Source: Pseudomonas sessilinigenes (GTDB taxonomy: Bacteria > Pseudomonadota > Gammaproteobacteria > Pseudomonadales > Pseudomonadaceae). Taken from it: DNA of 64,000 bases. Of this stretch, positions 53,843-61,542 are shown one piece after another. Numbering within the stretch: the stretch's first letter is position 1; every line of letters begins with the position of its first letter. A program made the translations under genes and the position numbers. The notes under the pieces were generated by a model that worked only from the letters and a program-made list of their open reading frames with translations, was not told the origin of the DNA and ran no database searches. Where the stretch lies: positions 3,100,001 through 3,164,000 of the forward strand of contig NZ_CP027706.1 in NCBI RefSeq assembly GCF_003850565.1, read 5' to 3'.

Positions 53843-56800
53843 GTGAAGCAACTCAAATGCAGCGAGGGTCGTACGGTTGGACAGGGCAGGGTGCTACGCC
53901 CGCTGGGGCGGGCATTGATGGGCTGGGCGGTGCTGGCGGGTACCGCCCAGGCCGCGCCCTATGTCGAGAGCGGGCGCCTGGGGGATGCCAGTAGCTGGCG
54001 CAGCAGTGAATTCAAGGCTGATTGGGGGCTGGGGGCAATCAATGCCGACAGCGCCTATGCCGCCGGCTATAGCGGCAAGGGGGTCAAGCTGGGGATCTTC
54101 GACCAGCCGGTGTATGCCAAGCACCCGGAGTTCGCCGGCCAGGACAAGATCGTGACCCTCATCACCAGTGGCATCCGCCAGTACACCGACCCCTATATCC
54201 CGGTGAAGGCCGGTGATGCCTTTCGTTATGACGGCAGCCCGTCGGTAGGCTCGGATGGCAAGCTCGGCTCCCACGGTACCCACGTCGGCGGGATCGCCGC
54301 CGGTAACCGTGATGGCGTAGAGATGCATGGCGTGGCCTATGACGCGCAGATCATCAGTGCCGACAACGGCGACCCCGGCCCCGAGGATGGCATCGTCCTG
54401 GGCAACGATGGCGCGGTGTACAAGGCCGGCTGGGACAGCCTGGTGAACAGCGGCGCACGGATCATCAACAACAGCTGGGGCATCGGCATCACCGATCGCT
54501 TCGCCAAGGGTGGGCGCAATCCGGATTTCCCGCATTTCACCGTGGACGATGCCCGCGCGCAGTTCGCGCAGATCCAGCCATTGCTGGGCACCTTGCCCGG
54601 CGGTGCCTATGACGGCGCCATCGCCGCTGCCCGCAGTGGGGTCCTGACCATCTTCGCCGCTGGCAACGACTACAACCTGAACAACCCCGATGCGATTGCC
54701 GGGCTGGGCTATTTCGTCCCGCAAATCGCTCCCAGCTGGATGACCGTGGCGGCGTTGCAGCAGAACCCCGACACCAGCAGCGCCAATCCGTACGTGATCA
54801 GTACGTTCTCGTCCCGTTGCGGCTATACCGCAAGCTTCTGCGTCTCGGCCCCCGGTACCCGGATCTACAGCGCGGTGATTGGCGGCACCAGCCTGGAAAA
54901 CCTGACCCTGGGCTACGCCAACAAGAACGGTACGTCCATGGCGGCGCCCCATGCCGCTGGCGCGGCGGCAGTGCTGATGGAGCGCTTCCCCTACATGAGC
55001 GGCGCACAGATCGCCAGCGTGCTGCGCACCACTGCCACTGACATGGGCGCGCCGGGCATCGATGCCCTGTATGGCTGGGGCATGATCAACCTGGACAAGG
55101 GTATCCGCGGCCCGGGCATGCTGGTCACCGAGCAGGACATTCCCGAGGAGTTCCGCATCGCCGGCGGCTACGGGCCAACGCAGTTCGTGGCCGACTTGCC
55201 GGGCATCGGCGCCCTGGTGGACGCCGGCAAGCCGACCCAGCGGCGTTGCAACGACCTGAGTTGCGTGCTGGACCTGTGGAGCAACGATATCGGCGGCCAT
55301 GGCGGCCTGACCAAGCAGGGCGTCGGTACCCTGGTGCTCAGCGGCAACAACAGCTACTCGGGCCCGACCCTGGTCAACCAGGGACGATTGGCGGTCAATG
55401 GCTCGCTGCAATCGACGGTGACGGTCAATGCCGGCGGCATAGTGGGTGGTAACGGCCGGATCGGCGCGCTGATCGCCAATGCTGGCGGCGTGGTGGCGCC
55501 CGGTAACTCCATCGGCACCTTGCAGGTGAGCTCCGATGTGACCTTCCAGCCGGGCTCGACCTATGCCGTGGAAGTGGCCACCAGCGGTGCCGATCGCCTG
55601 GTCAGCGATGGCAAGGCCTCGCTGGGTGGGGCAAACCTGGCGCTGGACCTGCAAAACCCGGGAGTTTCCCTGGCAGCACAACAGGCACCGAGCCTGGTGG
55701 GGCGCCAGTTCGACATCCTGGATGCCGCAGGCGGAGTGCAGGGCAGCTTTGCCAACGTGACGTCCAACTCGCTGTTCCTCGGTGGCGGCCTGGCCTATTC
55801 CGGTACCGGTGTGCAGTTGGCGGTCCAGCGCAATGCTACCTCCTTTGCCAGTGTCGGCTTGACTGCCAACCAGCGCTCGGTGGCGGCGGCTGCCGACCGC
55901 CTGGGGGCAGGCAATCCGGTGTATGAAAGCCTGTTGCTGTCCTCCAGTGCGAGCAGCGCCCAGCAAGCCTTCGACCAGCTTTCCGGGGAAATCCACCCGG
56001 CGGTGAGCAACCTGTTGCTCAACGACAGCCGTCATCTGCGCGATGCCGTGGGTGAACGAACCCGTCAGCAGGGTGTAGCGGCCGCGCCTGCGGTGAGCGG
56101 CGCCGATACCGGGTTGTGGGTCAAGGCCCTGGGGGCCTGGGGCAAGACCGATGGTGACTCCGCCCAGGCTCGCTACAGCAGTTCCATCGCTGGCCTGCTG
56201 CTGGGCGTCGACGGGCAGATGAGCGAGGACACCCGCGTGGGGGTGTTCACTGGCTACAGCGACAGCTCGCTGAACATGGGCGATGGGCGTCACTCTTCGG
56301 CCACCGTCGACAGCTACCACCTGGGTGCCTATGCCGGGAAGGAACTGGAGCAGGTGCGCTTGAGCCTGGGCGGCAGCCACAGCTGGCACCGGATCGAGAC
56401 CAAGCGCGAGCTGCAGTACAACGAGGTCTCCGATCGCCAGAAGAGCAAGCGTGACGCCCAGAGCACCCAGGTGTTCGGCGAAGCGGCGTGGAAAATCGCG
56501 TTGCCCAGTGTCGCCCTGGAACCCTTCGCTGGCCTGACCTATGTGCATGTGGACAGCGACAGCTTCAAGGAACATGGCGGGGCTGCGGCGCTCAAGGGCG
56601 CCAAGGACAATCGCGATGCCTGGCTATCGACCCTGGGCCTGCGCGCGGGCAAGCAACTGCAGTTGTCCACGGGCCAGACAGTGGAGCTGTCCGGCACCCT
56701 GGGCTGGCAGCACAACCTGAGTTCGGTGGGTTCCGAGCAGCACTTGGCCTTCGCCGGCCAGGGCGACAGCTACAAGGTCCAGGCGGTCGCCCTGGATCGC

Positions 56801-56935
56801 GATGCCGCCGTGGTCGGTGCCCGGGCAGGCATTGCCCTGAACAGCCAGGCCCGGGTCAACCTGGACTACAACGCATTGCTGGGCAGCCGTGACAAGAGCC
56901 ATGGGGTCGGCCTGACCCTGGACTGGGCGTTCTGA
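53843..56935 (+). CDS. Autotransporter S8 serine protease (second of a tandem pair)
   Basis: The start is taken as GTG 53843, preceded by AAGGAAGG at 5 nt; ATG 53822 is also in frame. The protein has 1030 residues. The signal peptide ends TAQA. The triad is Asp87 (GIFDQPV), His144 (GSHGTHVGG) and Ser365 (NGTSMAAPH). Passenger repeats (NNSYSGPTLVNQGRLAVNGS, PGNSIGTLQV) and a C-terminal autotransporter barrel (WVKALGAWG, ending LTLDWAF) follow. It is clearly a paralogue of the preceding protease; the barrel regions are much more alike than the catalytic domains. Equivalent genes are called prtB or pspB. Confidence 0.95.
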   Translation: MKQLKCSEGRTVGQGRVLRPLGRALMGWAVLAGTAQAAPYVESGRLGDASSWRSSEFKADWGLGAINADSAYAAGYSGKGVKLGIFDQPVYAKHPEFAGQDKIVTLITSGIRQYTDPYIPVKAGDAFRYDGSPSVGSDGKLGSHGTHVGGIAAGNRDGVEMHGVAYDAQIISADNGDPGPEDGIVLGNDGAVYKAGWDSLVNSGARIINNSWGIGITDRFAKGGRNPDFPHFTVDDARAQFAQIQPLLGTLPGGAYDGAIAAARSGVLTIFAAGNDYNLNNPDAIAGLGYFVPQIAPSWMTVAALQQNPDTSSANPYVISTFSSRCGYTASFCVSAPGTRIYSAVIGGTSLENLTLGYANKNGTSMAAPHAAGAAAVLMERFPYMSGAQIASVLRTTATDMGAPGIDALYGWGMINLDKGIRGPGMLVTEQDIPEEFRIAGGYGPTQFVADLPGIGALVDAGKPTQRRCNDLSCVLDLWSNDIGGHGGLTKQGVGTLVLSGNNSYSGPTLVNQGRLAVNGSLQSTVTVNAGGIVGGNGRIGALIANAGGVVAPGNSIGTLQVSSDVTFQPGSTYAVEVATSGADRLVSDGKASLGGANLALDLQNPGVSLAAQQAPSLVGRQFDILDAAGGVQGSFANVTSNSLFLGGGLAYSGTGVQLAVQRNATSFASVGLTANQRSVAAAADRLGAGNPVYESLLLSSSASSAQQAFDQLSGEIHPAVSNLLLNDSRHLRDAVGERTRQQGVAAAPAVSGADTGLWVKALGAWGKTDGDSAQARYSSSIAGLLLGVDGQMSEDTRVGVFTGYSDSSLNMGDGRHSSATVDSYHLGAYAGKELEQVRLSLGGSHSWHRIETKRELQYNEVSDRQKSKRDAQSTQVFGEAAWKIALPSVALEPFAGLTYVHVDSDSFKEHGGAAALKGAKDNRDAWLSTLGLRAGKQLQLSTGQTVELSGTLGWQHNLSSVGSEQHLAFAGQGDSYKVQAVALDRDAAVVGARAGIALNSQARVNLDYNALLGSRDKSHGVGLTLDWAF

Positions 56936-56969
56936 GGCCCCAGCAACGGATATGCAAGGTGTTGTACCA

Positions 56970-57001
56970 GCCCTGCCAGCCTGGCGACAGGCCGGCAGGG
57001 C
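56970..57001 (+). terminator. Hairpin between the second protease and the PueA-like lipase
   Basis: GCCCTGCC and GGCAGGGC pair over 8 bp with a 16-nt loop that can fold further. There is no T-run. It ends 42 nt before the lipase ATG. Confidence 0.5.
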
Positions 57002-57023
57002 ACTCGCTATCTCTGACAAATCC

Positions 57024-57031
57024 AACAAAAG
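57024..57031 (+). promoter_or_regulatory. Imperfect Hfq/Crc-like motif in the lipase leader
   Basis: AACAAAAG fits AAnAAnAA except at the last base and lies 12 nt before the ATG, next to the GAGAGG ribosome-binding site. Confidence 0.3.
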
Positions 57032-57043
57032 AGAGGCAATACC

Positions 57044-58897
57044 ATGGGTGTCTACGACTACAAAAACCTCAGTACGGCTGAATCCAAGGCGCTGTTCACC
57101 GATGCCATGGCCATCACGCTGTATTCCTACCACAACCTCGACAATGGCTTTGCCGTGGGCTACCAGCACAATGGCTTCGGCCTTGGCCTGCCGGCGACCC
57201 TGATCACTGCCTTGATCGGCAGTAGCGATTCCCAGGGGGTGATCCCTGGCATTCCCTGGAACCCGGACTCGGAGAAGGCCGCCAAGGACGCGTTGAACAA
57301 GGCTGGCTGGTCCACCATCAGTGCCCAGCAGTTGGGCTACACCGGCAAGGTGGACGCACGCGGCACGTTCTTCGGGGAAAAGAACGGCTATGAGACGGCC
57401 CAGGTGGAGATCCTCGGCAAGTACGATGCCCAGGGGCACCTGAGCTCCATCGGTATTTCCTTTCGCGGTACCAGCGGTCCGCGGGAATCGCTGATCAGCG
57501 ACACCATCGGCGACCTGATCAGCGACCTGCTGGCAGCCCTGGGGCCCAAGGACTATGCCAAGAACTATGCGGGTGAGGCTTTTGGCAGGTTGTTGGGCGA
57601 TGTCGCGACATTCGCCCAGGCCAACGGCCTGTCCGGCAAGGACATCCTGGTCAGCGGCCACAGCCTGGGCGGACTGGCGGTCAACAGCCTGGCCGACCTC
57701 AGTGGCGGACGCTGGTCCGGCTTCTTCAAGGATGCCAACTACATCGCCTACGCCTCGCCGACCCAGAGCGCCAGCGACAAGGTGCTGAACATCGGCTATG
57801 AGAACGACCCGGTGTTCCGTGCCCTGGACGGCTCGAAATTCAACCTGGATTCGCTGCATATCCACGACACTCCCCAGGCATCGGCCACCAATAACATCGT
57901 CAACTTCAACGACCACTACGCCTCGACGTTGTGGAATGTGGTGCCGTTCTCGATCCTCAAGATTTCCACCTGGATCTCCCACCTGCCCACCGGCTATGGC
58001 GATGGCCTGACCCGGGTGCTGGACTCGAAGTTCTACGAGTACACCAGCAAGGACTCCACCATCGTGGTGGCCAACCTGTCCGATCCGGCCCGGGCCGATA
58101 CCTGGGTCCAGGACCTGAATCGCAATGCCCAGGCCCACAAGGGCAGTACCTTCATCATCGGCACCGACGGCAATGACCTGATCCAGGGCGGCAGCGGCAA
58201 CGACTACCTGGAGGGCCGCGACGGCAACGACACCTTCCGCGATGCGGGTGGCTACAACATCATCCTGGGCGGCAAGGGCAGCAATGTCCTCGACCTGCAG
58301 CATTCGGTGAACGACTACAGTTTTGCCAGCGATGGCGCCGGCACCCTGTATGTGCGCGATGCCAACGGCGGGATCAGCATCACCCGCGACATTGGCGCGA
58401 TCCAGAGCAAGGAGCCGGGTTTCCTCTGGGGCCTGTTCAAGGACGACGTGCTGCACCAGGTTTCCGAGCAGGGCCTGAAGGCGGGGGGCGAGTTGACCCA
58501 GTACGCCTCATCGGTGCGGGGCGACGCCGGCGACAATGTGCTCAAGGCCCATGCCGGAGGCGACTGGCTGTTCGGCCTGGACGGCAACGACCACCTGATT
58601 GGCGGCAAGGGCAATGACATTTTTGTCGGTGGCGCTGGTAACGACCTGATGGAGTCGGGGGGCGGCAACAATACGTTCCTGTTTACCGGGCACTTCGGCG
58701 AGGACCGCATCGTCGGTTACCAGGGGGGGGACAAACTGGTGTTCATGGGGGTGAGCGATGTGCGGCCCGACCAGGACTATCGGGCCCACGCCAGCAGCCA
58801 TGGCAACGACACGGTGCTGACTTTCGGCACCGACTCGGTGACCCTGGTGGGCGTCAGCCTCGCGCAACTCAACGGTTCCGGGATCACCATCGCCTGA
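57044..58897 (+). CDS. pueA: RTX lipase / polyurethanase (TliA/LipA/PueA type)
   Basis: This 617-aa family I.3 lipase has the length of P. fluorescens TliA and PueA. The nucleophile is Ser207 in VSGHSLGG, the same number as in the characterised enzymes. The N-terminal lid region (GFAVGYQHNGFGLGLPATL) and PGIPWNPDSEK segment are intact. RTX repeats (IGTDGNDLIQGGSGNDYLEG, DGNDHLIGGKGNDIFVGGAG) bind calcium, and the C-terminus ends NGSGITIA for type I secretion, most likely through AprDEF. It hydrolyses triglycerides and, in pue homologues, polyester polyurethane. It is the last gene before the terminator at 58906. Confidence 0.96.
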   Translation: MGVYDYKNLSTAESKALFTDAMAITLYSYHNLDNGFAVGYQHNGFGLGLPATLITALIGSSDSQGVIPGIPWNPDSEKAAKDALNKAGWSTISAQQLGYTGKVDARGTFFGEKNGYETAQVEILGKYDAQGHLSSIGISFRGTSGPRESLISDTIGDLISDLLAALGPKDYAKNYAGEAFGRLLGDVATFAQANGLSGKDILVSGHSLGGLAVNSLADLSGGRWSGFFKDANYIAYASPTQSASDKVLNIGYENDPVFRALDGSKFNLDSLHIHDTPQASATNNIVNFNDHYASTLWNVVPFSILKISTWISHLPTGYGDGLTRVLDSKFYEYTSKDSTIVVANLSDPARADTWVQDLNRNAQAHKGSTFIIGTDGNDLIQGGSGNDYLEGRDGNDTFRDAGGYNIILGGKGSNVLDLQHSVNDYSFASDGAGTLYVRDANGGISITRDIGAIQSKEPGFLWGLFKDDVLHQVSEQGLKAGGELTQYASSVRGDAGDNVLKAHAGGDWLFGLDGNDHLIGGKGNDIFVGGAGNDLMESGGGNNTFLFTGHFGEDRIVGYQGGDKLVFMGVSDVRPDQDYRAHASSHGNDTVLTFGTDSVTLVGVSLAQLNGSGITIA

Positions 58898-58905
58898 TGG
58901 GCGAG

Positions 58906-58941
58906 CAGCGCGGGCCCGGCCAGGGTGCGCGCTGTTTTTTT
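58906..58941 (+). terminator. Intrinsic terminator closing the apr-pue cluster
   Basis: CAGCGCG/CGCGCTG form the base of a GC-rich hairpin followed by seven T. It starts 9 nt after the lipase stop. Confidence 0.88.
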
Positions 58942-59065
58942 GCAATTGAGTGACCATTTGGTCAGCTGATGACTCCAATACCCCTAAAGTGTTGCTTCGT
59001 GGCTGCGTTACTACAGGCGCAGGACAAACGGTGCAATCGGTTCCAGGAGTTGGAGAGTTTTGACA

Positions 59066-59446
59066 GTGAGTAACAGCAAGAGGTATGTGAGCGGCCTGCT
59101 GCTGGCCTTATGGGCGTTGTCGGCAGTGGCCGAGGAGCTGCCTCATGGTTCGATTCTGCAACGTTTCGGTGTCAGTCCAGACCAATTGCCGGCCGGGCAG
59201 GCGGGGTCGTCGATGGGCCAGGCTCCGGCCCCCGCACGTTTTCATCTGGAACCTGAACAGCCGGCGTTGCAGCTACGCCTGGGAGACGACCGGCCTCCGG
59301 AGAGCACCGGCAATATCAGCATCGACAACGCCAATGCCAGGGAGCGTGCGCGCTGTCGACAACTGCGTGACGAGCTGGTGAGGCGTGGCAAGGCCATGGG
59401 GGTGTTTTGTGAGCGGGGGCAGGCGGGGTTGCCCTGGTCGCCCTGA
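59066..59446 (+). CDS. Small secreted protein of unknown function
   Basis: This protein is 126 aa from GTG 59066 (GGAG upstream); TTG 59060 in the same frame is possible. It has a signal peptide (GLLLALWALSAVAEE). The rest is Pro/Gln/Arg-rich, with two Cys near the C-terminus (ARCRQLRDE, GVFCERG) that could form a disulfide, and an NISIDNANARERARC segment. No family is recognised. It follows the apr-pue terminator by 124 nt and has its own leader, so it is not clearly part of that cluster. Confidence 0.7.
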   Translation: MSNSKRYVSGLLLALWALSAVAEELPHGSILQRFGVSPDQLPAGQAGSSMGQAPAPARFHLEPEQPALQLRLGDDRPPESTGNISIDNANARERARCRQLRDELVRRGKAMGVFCERGQAGLPWSP

Positions 59447-59460
59447 GCCGGGCGCGGGTG

Positions 59461-59685
59461 TTATTTTTCCTGGCGGACCGTGGCGACATCGTCCGCCTTG
59501 ACCCGGATGGTCTTGCCGGAAATGTCCTGGAATTCGTAGAAGCCATCGGCGCTCTTGGTCTTGGGTTTGTCACGGGTCAGGTACTGGGTCCCGTTCTGCA
59601 GCGTGACCACCGTAGGGGAGGCGCAGCCAGCCAGGGCCAGGGTGCCGACAATGGCCAGGGGCAGGGCCAGTTTCTTCATGTTCAT
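59461..59685 (-). CDS. YgdI/YgdR-family small lipoprotein (DUF903)
   Basis: This 74-aa protein starts at ATG 59685 (AGAGG upstream; ATG 59679 is the second in-frame option). It has a lipoprotein signal with lipobox LALAGC (Cys21), then the DUF903 pattern VVTLQNGTQYLTRDKPKTKSADGFYEFQDISGKTIRVKADDVATV, an Sm-like beta domain. The function is unknown; such proteins are outer- or inner-membrane lipoproteins. It converges on the secreted-protein gene with a 14-nt gap. Confidence 0.9.
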   Translation of the reverse strand: MNMKKLALPLAIVGTLALAGCASPTVVTLQNGTQYLTRDKPKTKSADGFYEFQDISGKTIRVKADDVATVRQEK

Positions 59686-59889
59686 GCAGACCTCTATCTC
59701 TAATGGGGCATCCGGGCGGTATCGGACACTATAATCCTGGGCCTTGGTGTCGTGAAGACGACGAAAGTTCGCTGGTTGCCCATAAAAATCTTCTCTCCAC
59801 CATTTATCCAATACTATTTGCCAGGCTGGGGCGCTCGCTGTTATCTGTACGCATAACCAGTATCCATCCCGCCGTGGCGCCTTTTTCCT

Positions 59890-61542
59890 GTGACTTCCAA
59901 CCCTCTCGAGAACCCCCTGTATTACCTGCACAACTTCCAGCAGGTGCTGAGCTGGCTGGACCAGCGCTATGCCGATGTCTTGAGCGCCGAGGAGCAACGC
60001 TTCATCGCCGACTTCTCCGTGCTCGAACAGCCCTCCCAGGCATTGCTGGTCCGCATGGTGATGCGCAAGGGGCACCACTTTCGCTTGAGCAGGCTAGCCT
60101 ACCCGGAGATCGGCGACAGCGCCCGGGCCCTGGCGCCATTGCTGGAGCTGGGCTGGGTCGATGAGCAGGCGCCGCTGGCGGTAGACGAATTGTTCGGCCT
60201 GTTGCAAAAGGCCGAGCTCCAGCAGTGCTTCAGTGCCCAGGCGTTGCCGGCCAAGGCACGCAAGGATCAGTGGCGGGAAATCTTGCAGGCGTTGTACCCG
60301 CAACCCCGGGCATTTGCCCAATGGTGCCCCGGACTTGGGGACCGCCTGTTCAGCCTGACGATCATGACCCTGTGTGATCGCCTGCGCCTGATGTTCTTCG
60401 GCAATCTCTACCAGGATTGGTCGGAATTCGTGCTGGCGGACCTGGGGATCTACAGCTACGAAAAGGTCGAGATCGATGCCCAGGCTCGCGGCTTGCGCAG
60501 CCGCGACGATGTGGACGGCTTCATCTACCTGCACCGCTGCCAGGAGGCATTCGAGGCCGGACATCCATTGCCCGAGGTACTGGCACTGGTGGTTGCCTTC
60601 GAGAGTGCCAACCCCTGGCTGCACAAGCGCCGCAGCAAGTTGCTGTTCCTGCTGGGCCAGCATTGCGAGCGCCTGGCACACTGGCCCCTGGCCCATCAGA
60701 TCTACCAGCAGTGCACCTATCCCGGAGCGCGCTTGCGCCTGATCCGGGTGCTGGAGCGTAGCGACGAATACTCCGCGGCCCTGGCGCTGGCCGAGCAGGC
60801 CTGGGCCGCGCCGCACAGTGCCGCCGAGGCCCAGCAGCTCGCTCGCGTGCTGCCCAGGCTGCGGCGCAAGCTGGGAGGGCCGGTGGTCGCCCGGCCCAGC
60901 AGGCCAGAGGTAACGCGATTGGACCTGTGCCTGCCCCGCGAGGATGAAAGCCTGGCGGTGGAGCAGGTGGTCCAGGCGCACCTGCAGCAGGCCCATGCAC
61001 CGGTGCATTACGTGGAGAACAGCCTGATCAACTCTCTGTTCGGGCTGCTGTGCTGGCCGGCGATCTTCGCGCCGTTGCCTGGGGCCTTTTTCCACCCGTT
61101 CCAGCGTGGGCCGGTGGATCTCTTGAGCGAGGACTTCCACGAGCGCCGCAGCGAGCTGTTCCAGGCCTGCCTGGATGAGCTGGACGACGGTCGTTACCGC
61201 GACAGCATTCGCCAGCGCTTCGCGAGCAAATGGGGCTTGCAATCGCCCTTCGTGTTCTGGGGCGCCTTGAGTGAGGAACTGCTGGAGCAGGCCCTGGACT
61301 GCCTGCCGGCTGCGCACCTCAAGCATTGGTTCGAGCGCCTGTTGCTGGATATCAAGGCCAATCGTGCGGGCATGCCGGACCTGATCCAGTTCTGGCCCGA
61401 GGACAGGACCTACCGCATGATCGAGGTCAAGGGCCCGGGGGATCGCCTGCAGGACAACCAATTGCGCTGGCTGGACTTCTGCCAGGAGCATGGGATGCCG
61501 GTGGCCGTGTGCTACGTGCAATGGCGGGAGCCTAGTCTTTGA
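59890..61542 (+). CDS. FAN1-like VRR-NUC structure-specific nuclease
   Basis: This 550-aa protein has a GTG start without a clear ribosome-binding site. The C-terminal VRR-NUC domain (about 430-545) has the PD-(D/E)xK elements: AGMPDLIQFWPED, then the catalytic MIEVKGPGDRLQDNQLRWL. The N-terminal part matches bacterial FAN1 (NPLYYLHNFQQVLSWLDQRY, FRLSRLAYPEIGD), with TPR-like helices in the middle. FAN1 cleaves branched or cross-linked DNA. The helicase gene starts within its stop codon, so nuclease and helicase are probably made together. Confidence 0.92.
   Translation: MTSNPLENPLYYLHNFQQVLSWLDQRYADVLSAEEQRFIADFSVLEQPSQALLVRMVMRKGHHFRLSRLAYPEIGDSARALAPLLELGWVDEQAPLAVDELFGLLQKAELQQCFSAQALPAKARKDQWREILQALYPQPRAFAQWCPGLGDRLFSLTIMTLCDRLRLMFFGNLYQDWSEFVLADLGIYSYEKVEIDAQARGLRSRDDVDGFIYLHRCQEAFEAGHPLPEVLALVVAFESANPWLHKRRSKLLFLLGQHCERLAHWPLAHQIYQQCTYPGARLRLIRVLERSDEYSAALALAEQAWAAPHSAAEAQQLARVLPRLRRKLGGPVVARPSRPEVTRLDLCLPREDESLAVEQVVQAHLQQAHAPVHYVENSLINSLFGLLCWPAIFAPLPGAFFHPFQRGPVDLLSEDFHERRSELFQACLDELDDGRYRDSIRQRFASKWGLQSPFVFWGALSEELLEQALDCLPAAHLKHWFERLLLDIKANRAGMPDLIQFWPEDRTYRMIEVKGPGDRLQDNQLRWLDFCQEHGMPVAVCYVQWREPSL

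Noticed and set aside
53894..56575. Minus-strand open frame of 893 codons opposite the second S8 protease
   Set aside because: No family resemblance, composition typical of an antisense frame, and the plus-strand protease has its complete catalytic triad.
56624..58456. Minus-strand open frame of 610 codons opposite the PueA-like lipase
   Set aside because: Same reason as the other antisense frames; the lipase on the plus strand is well supported.
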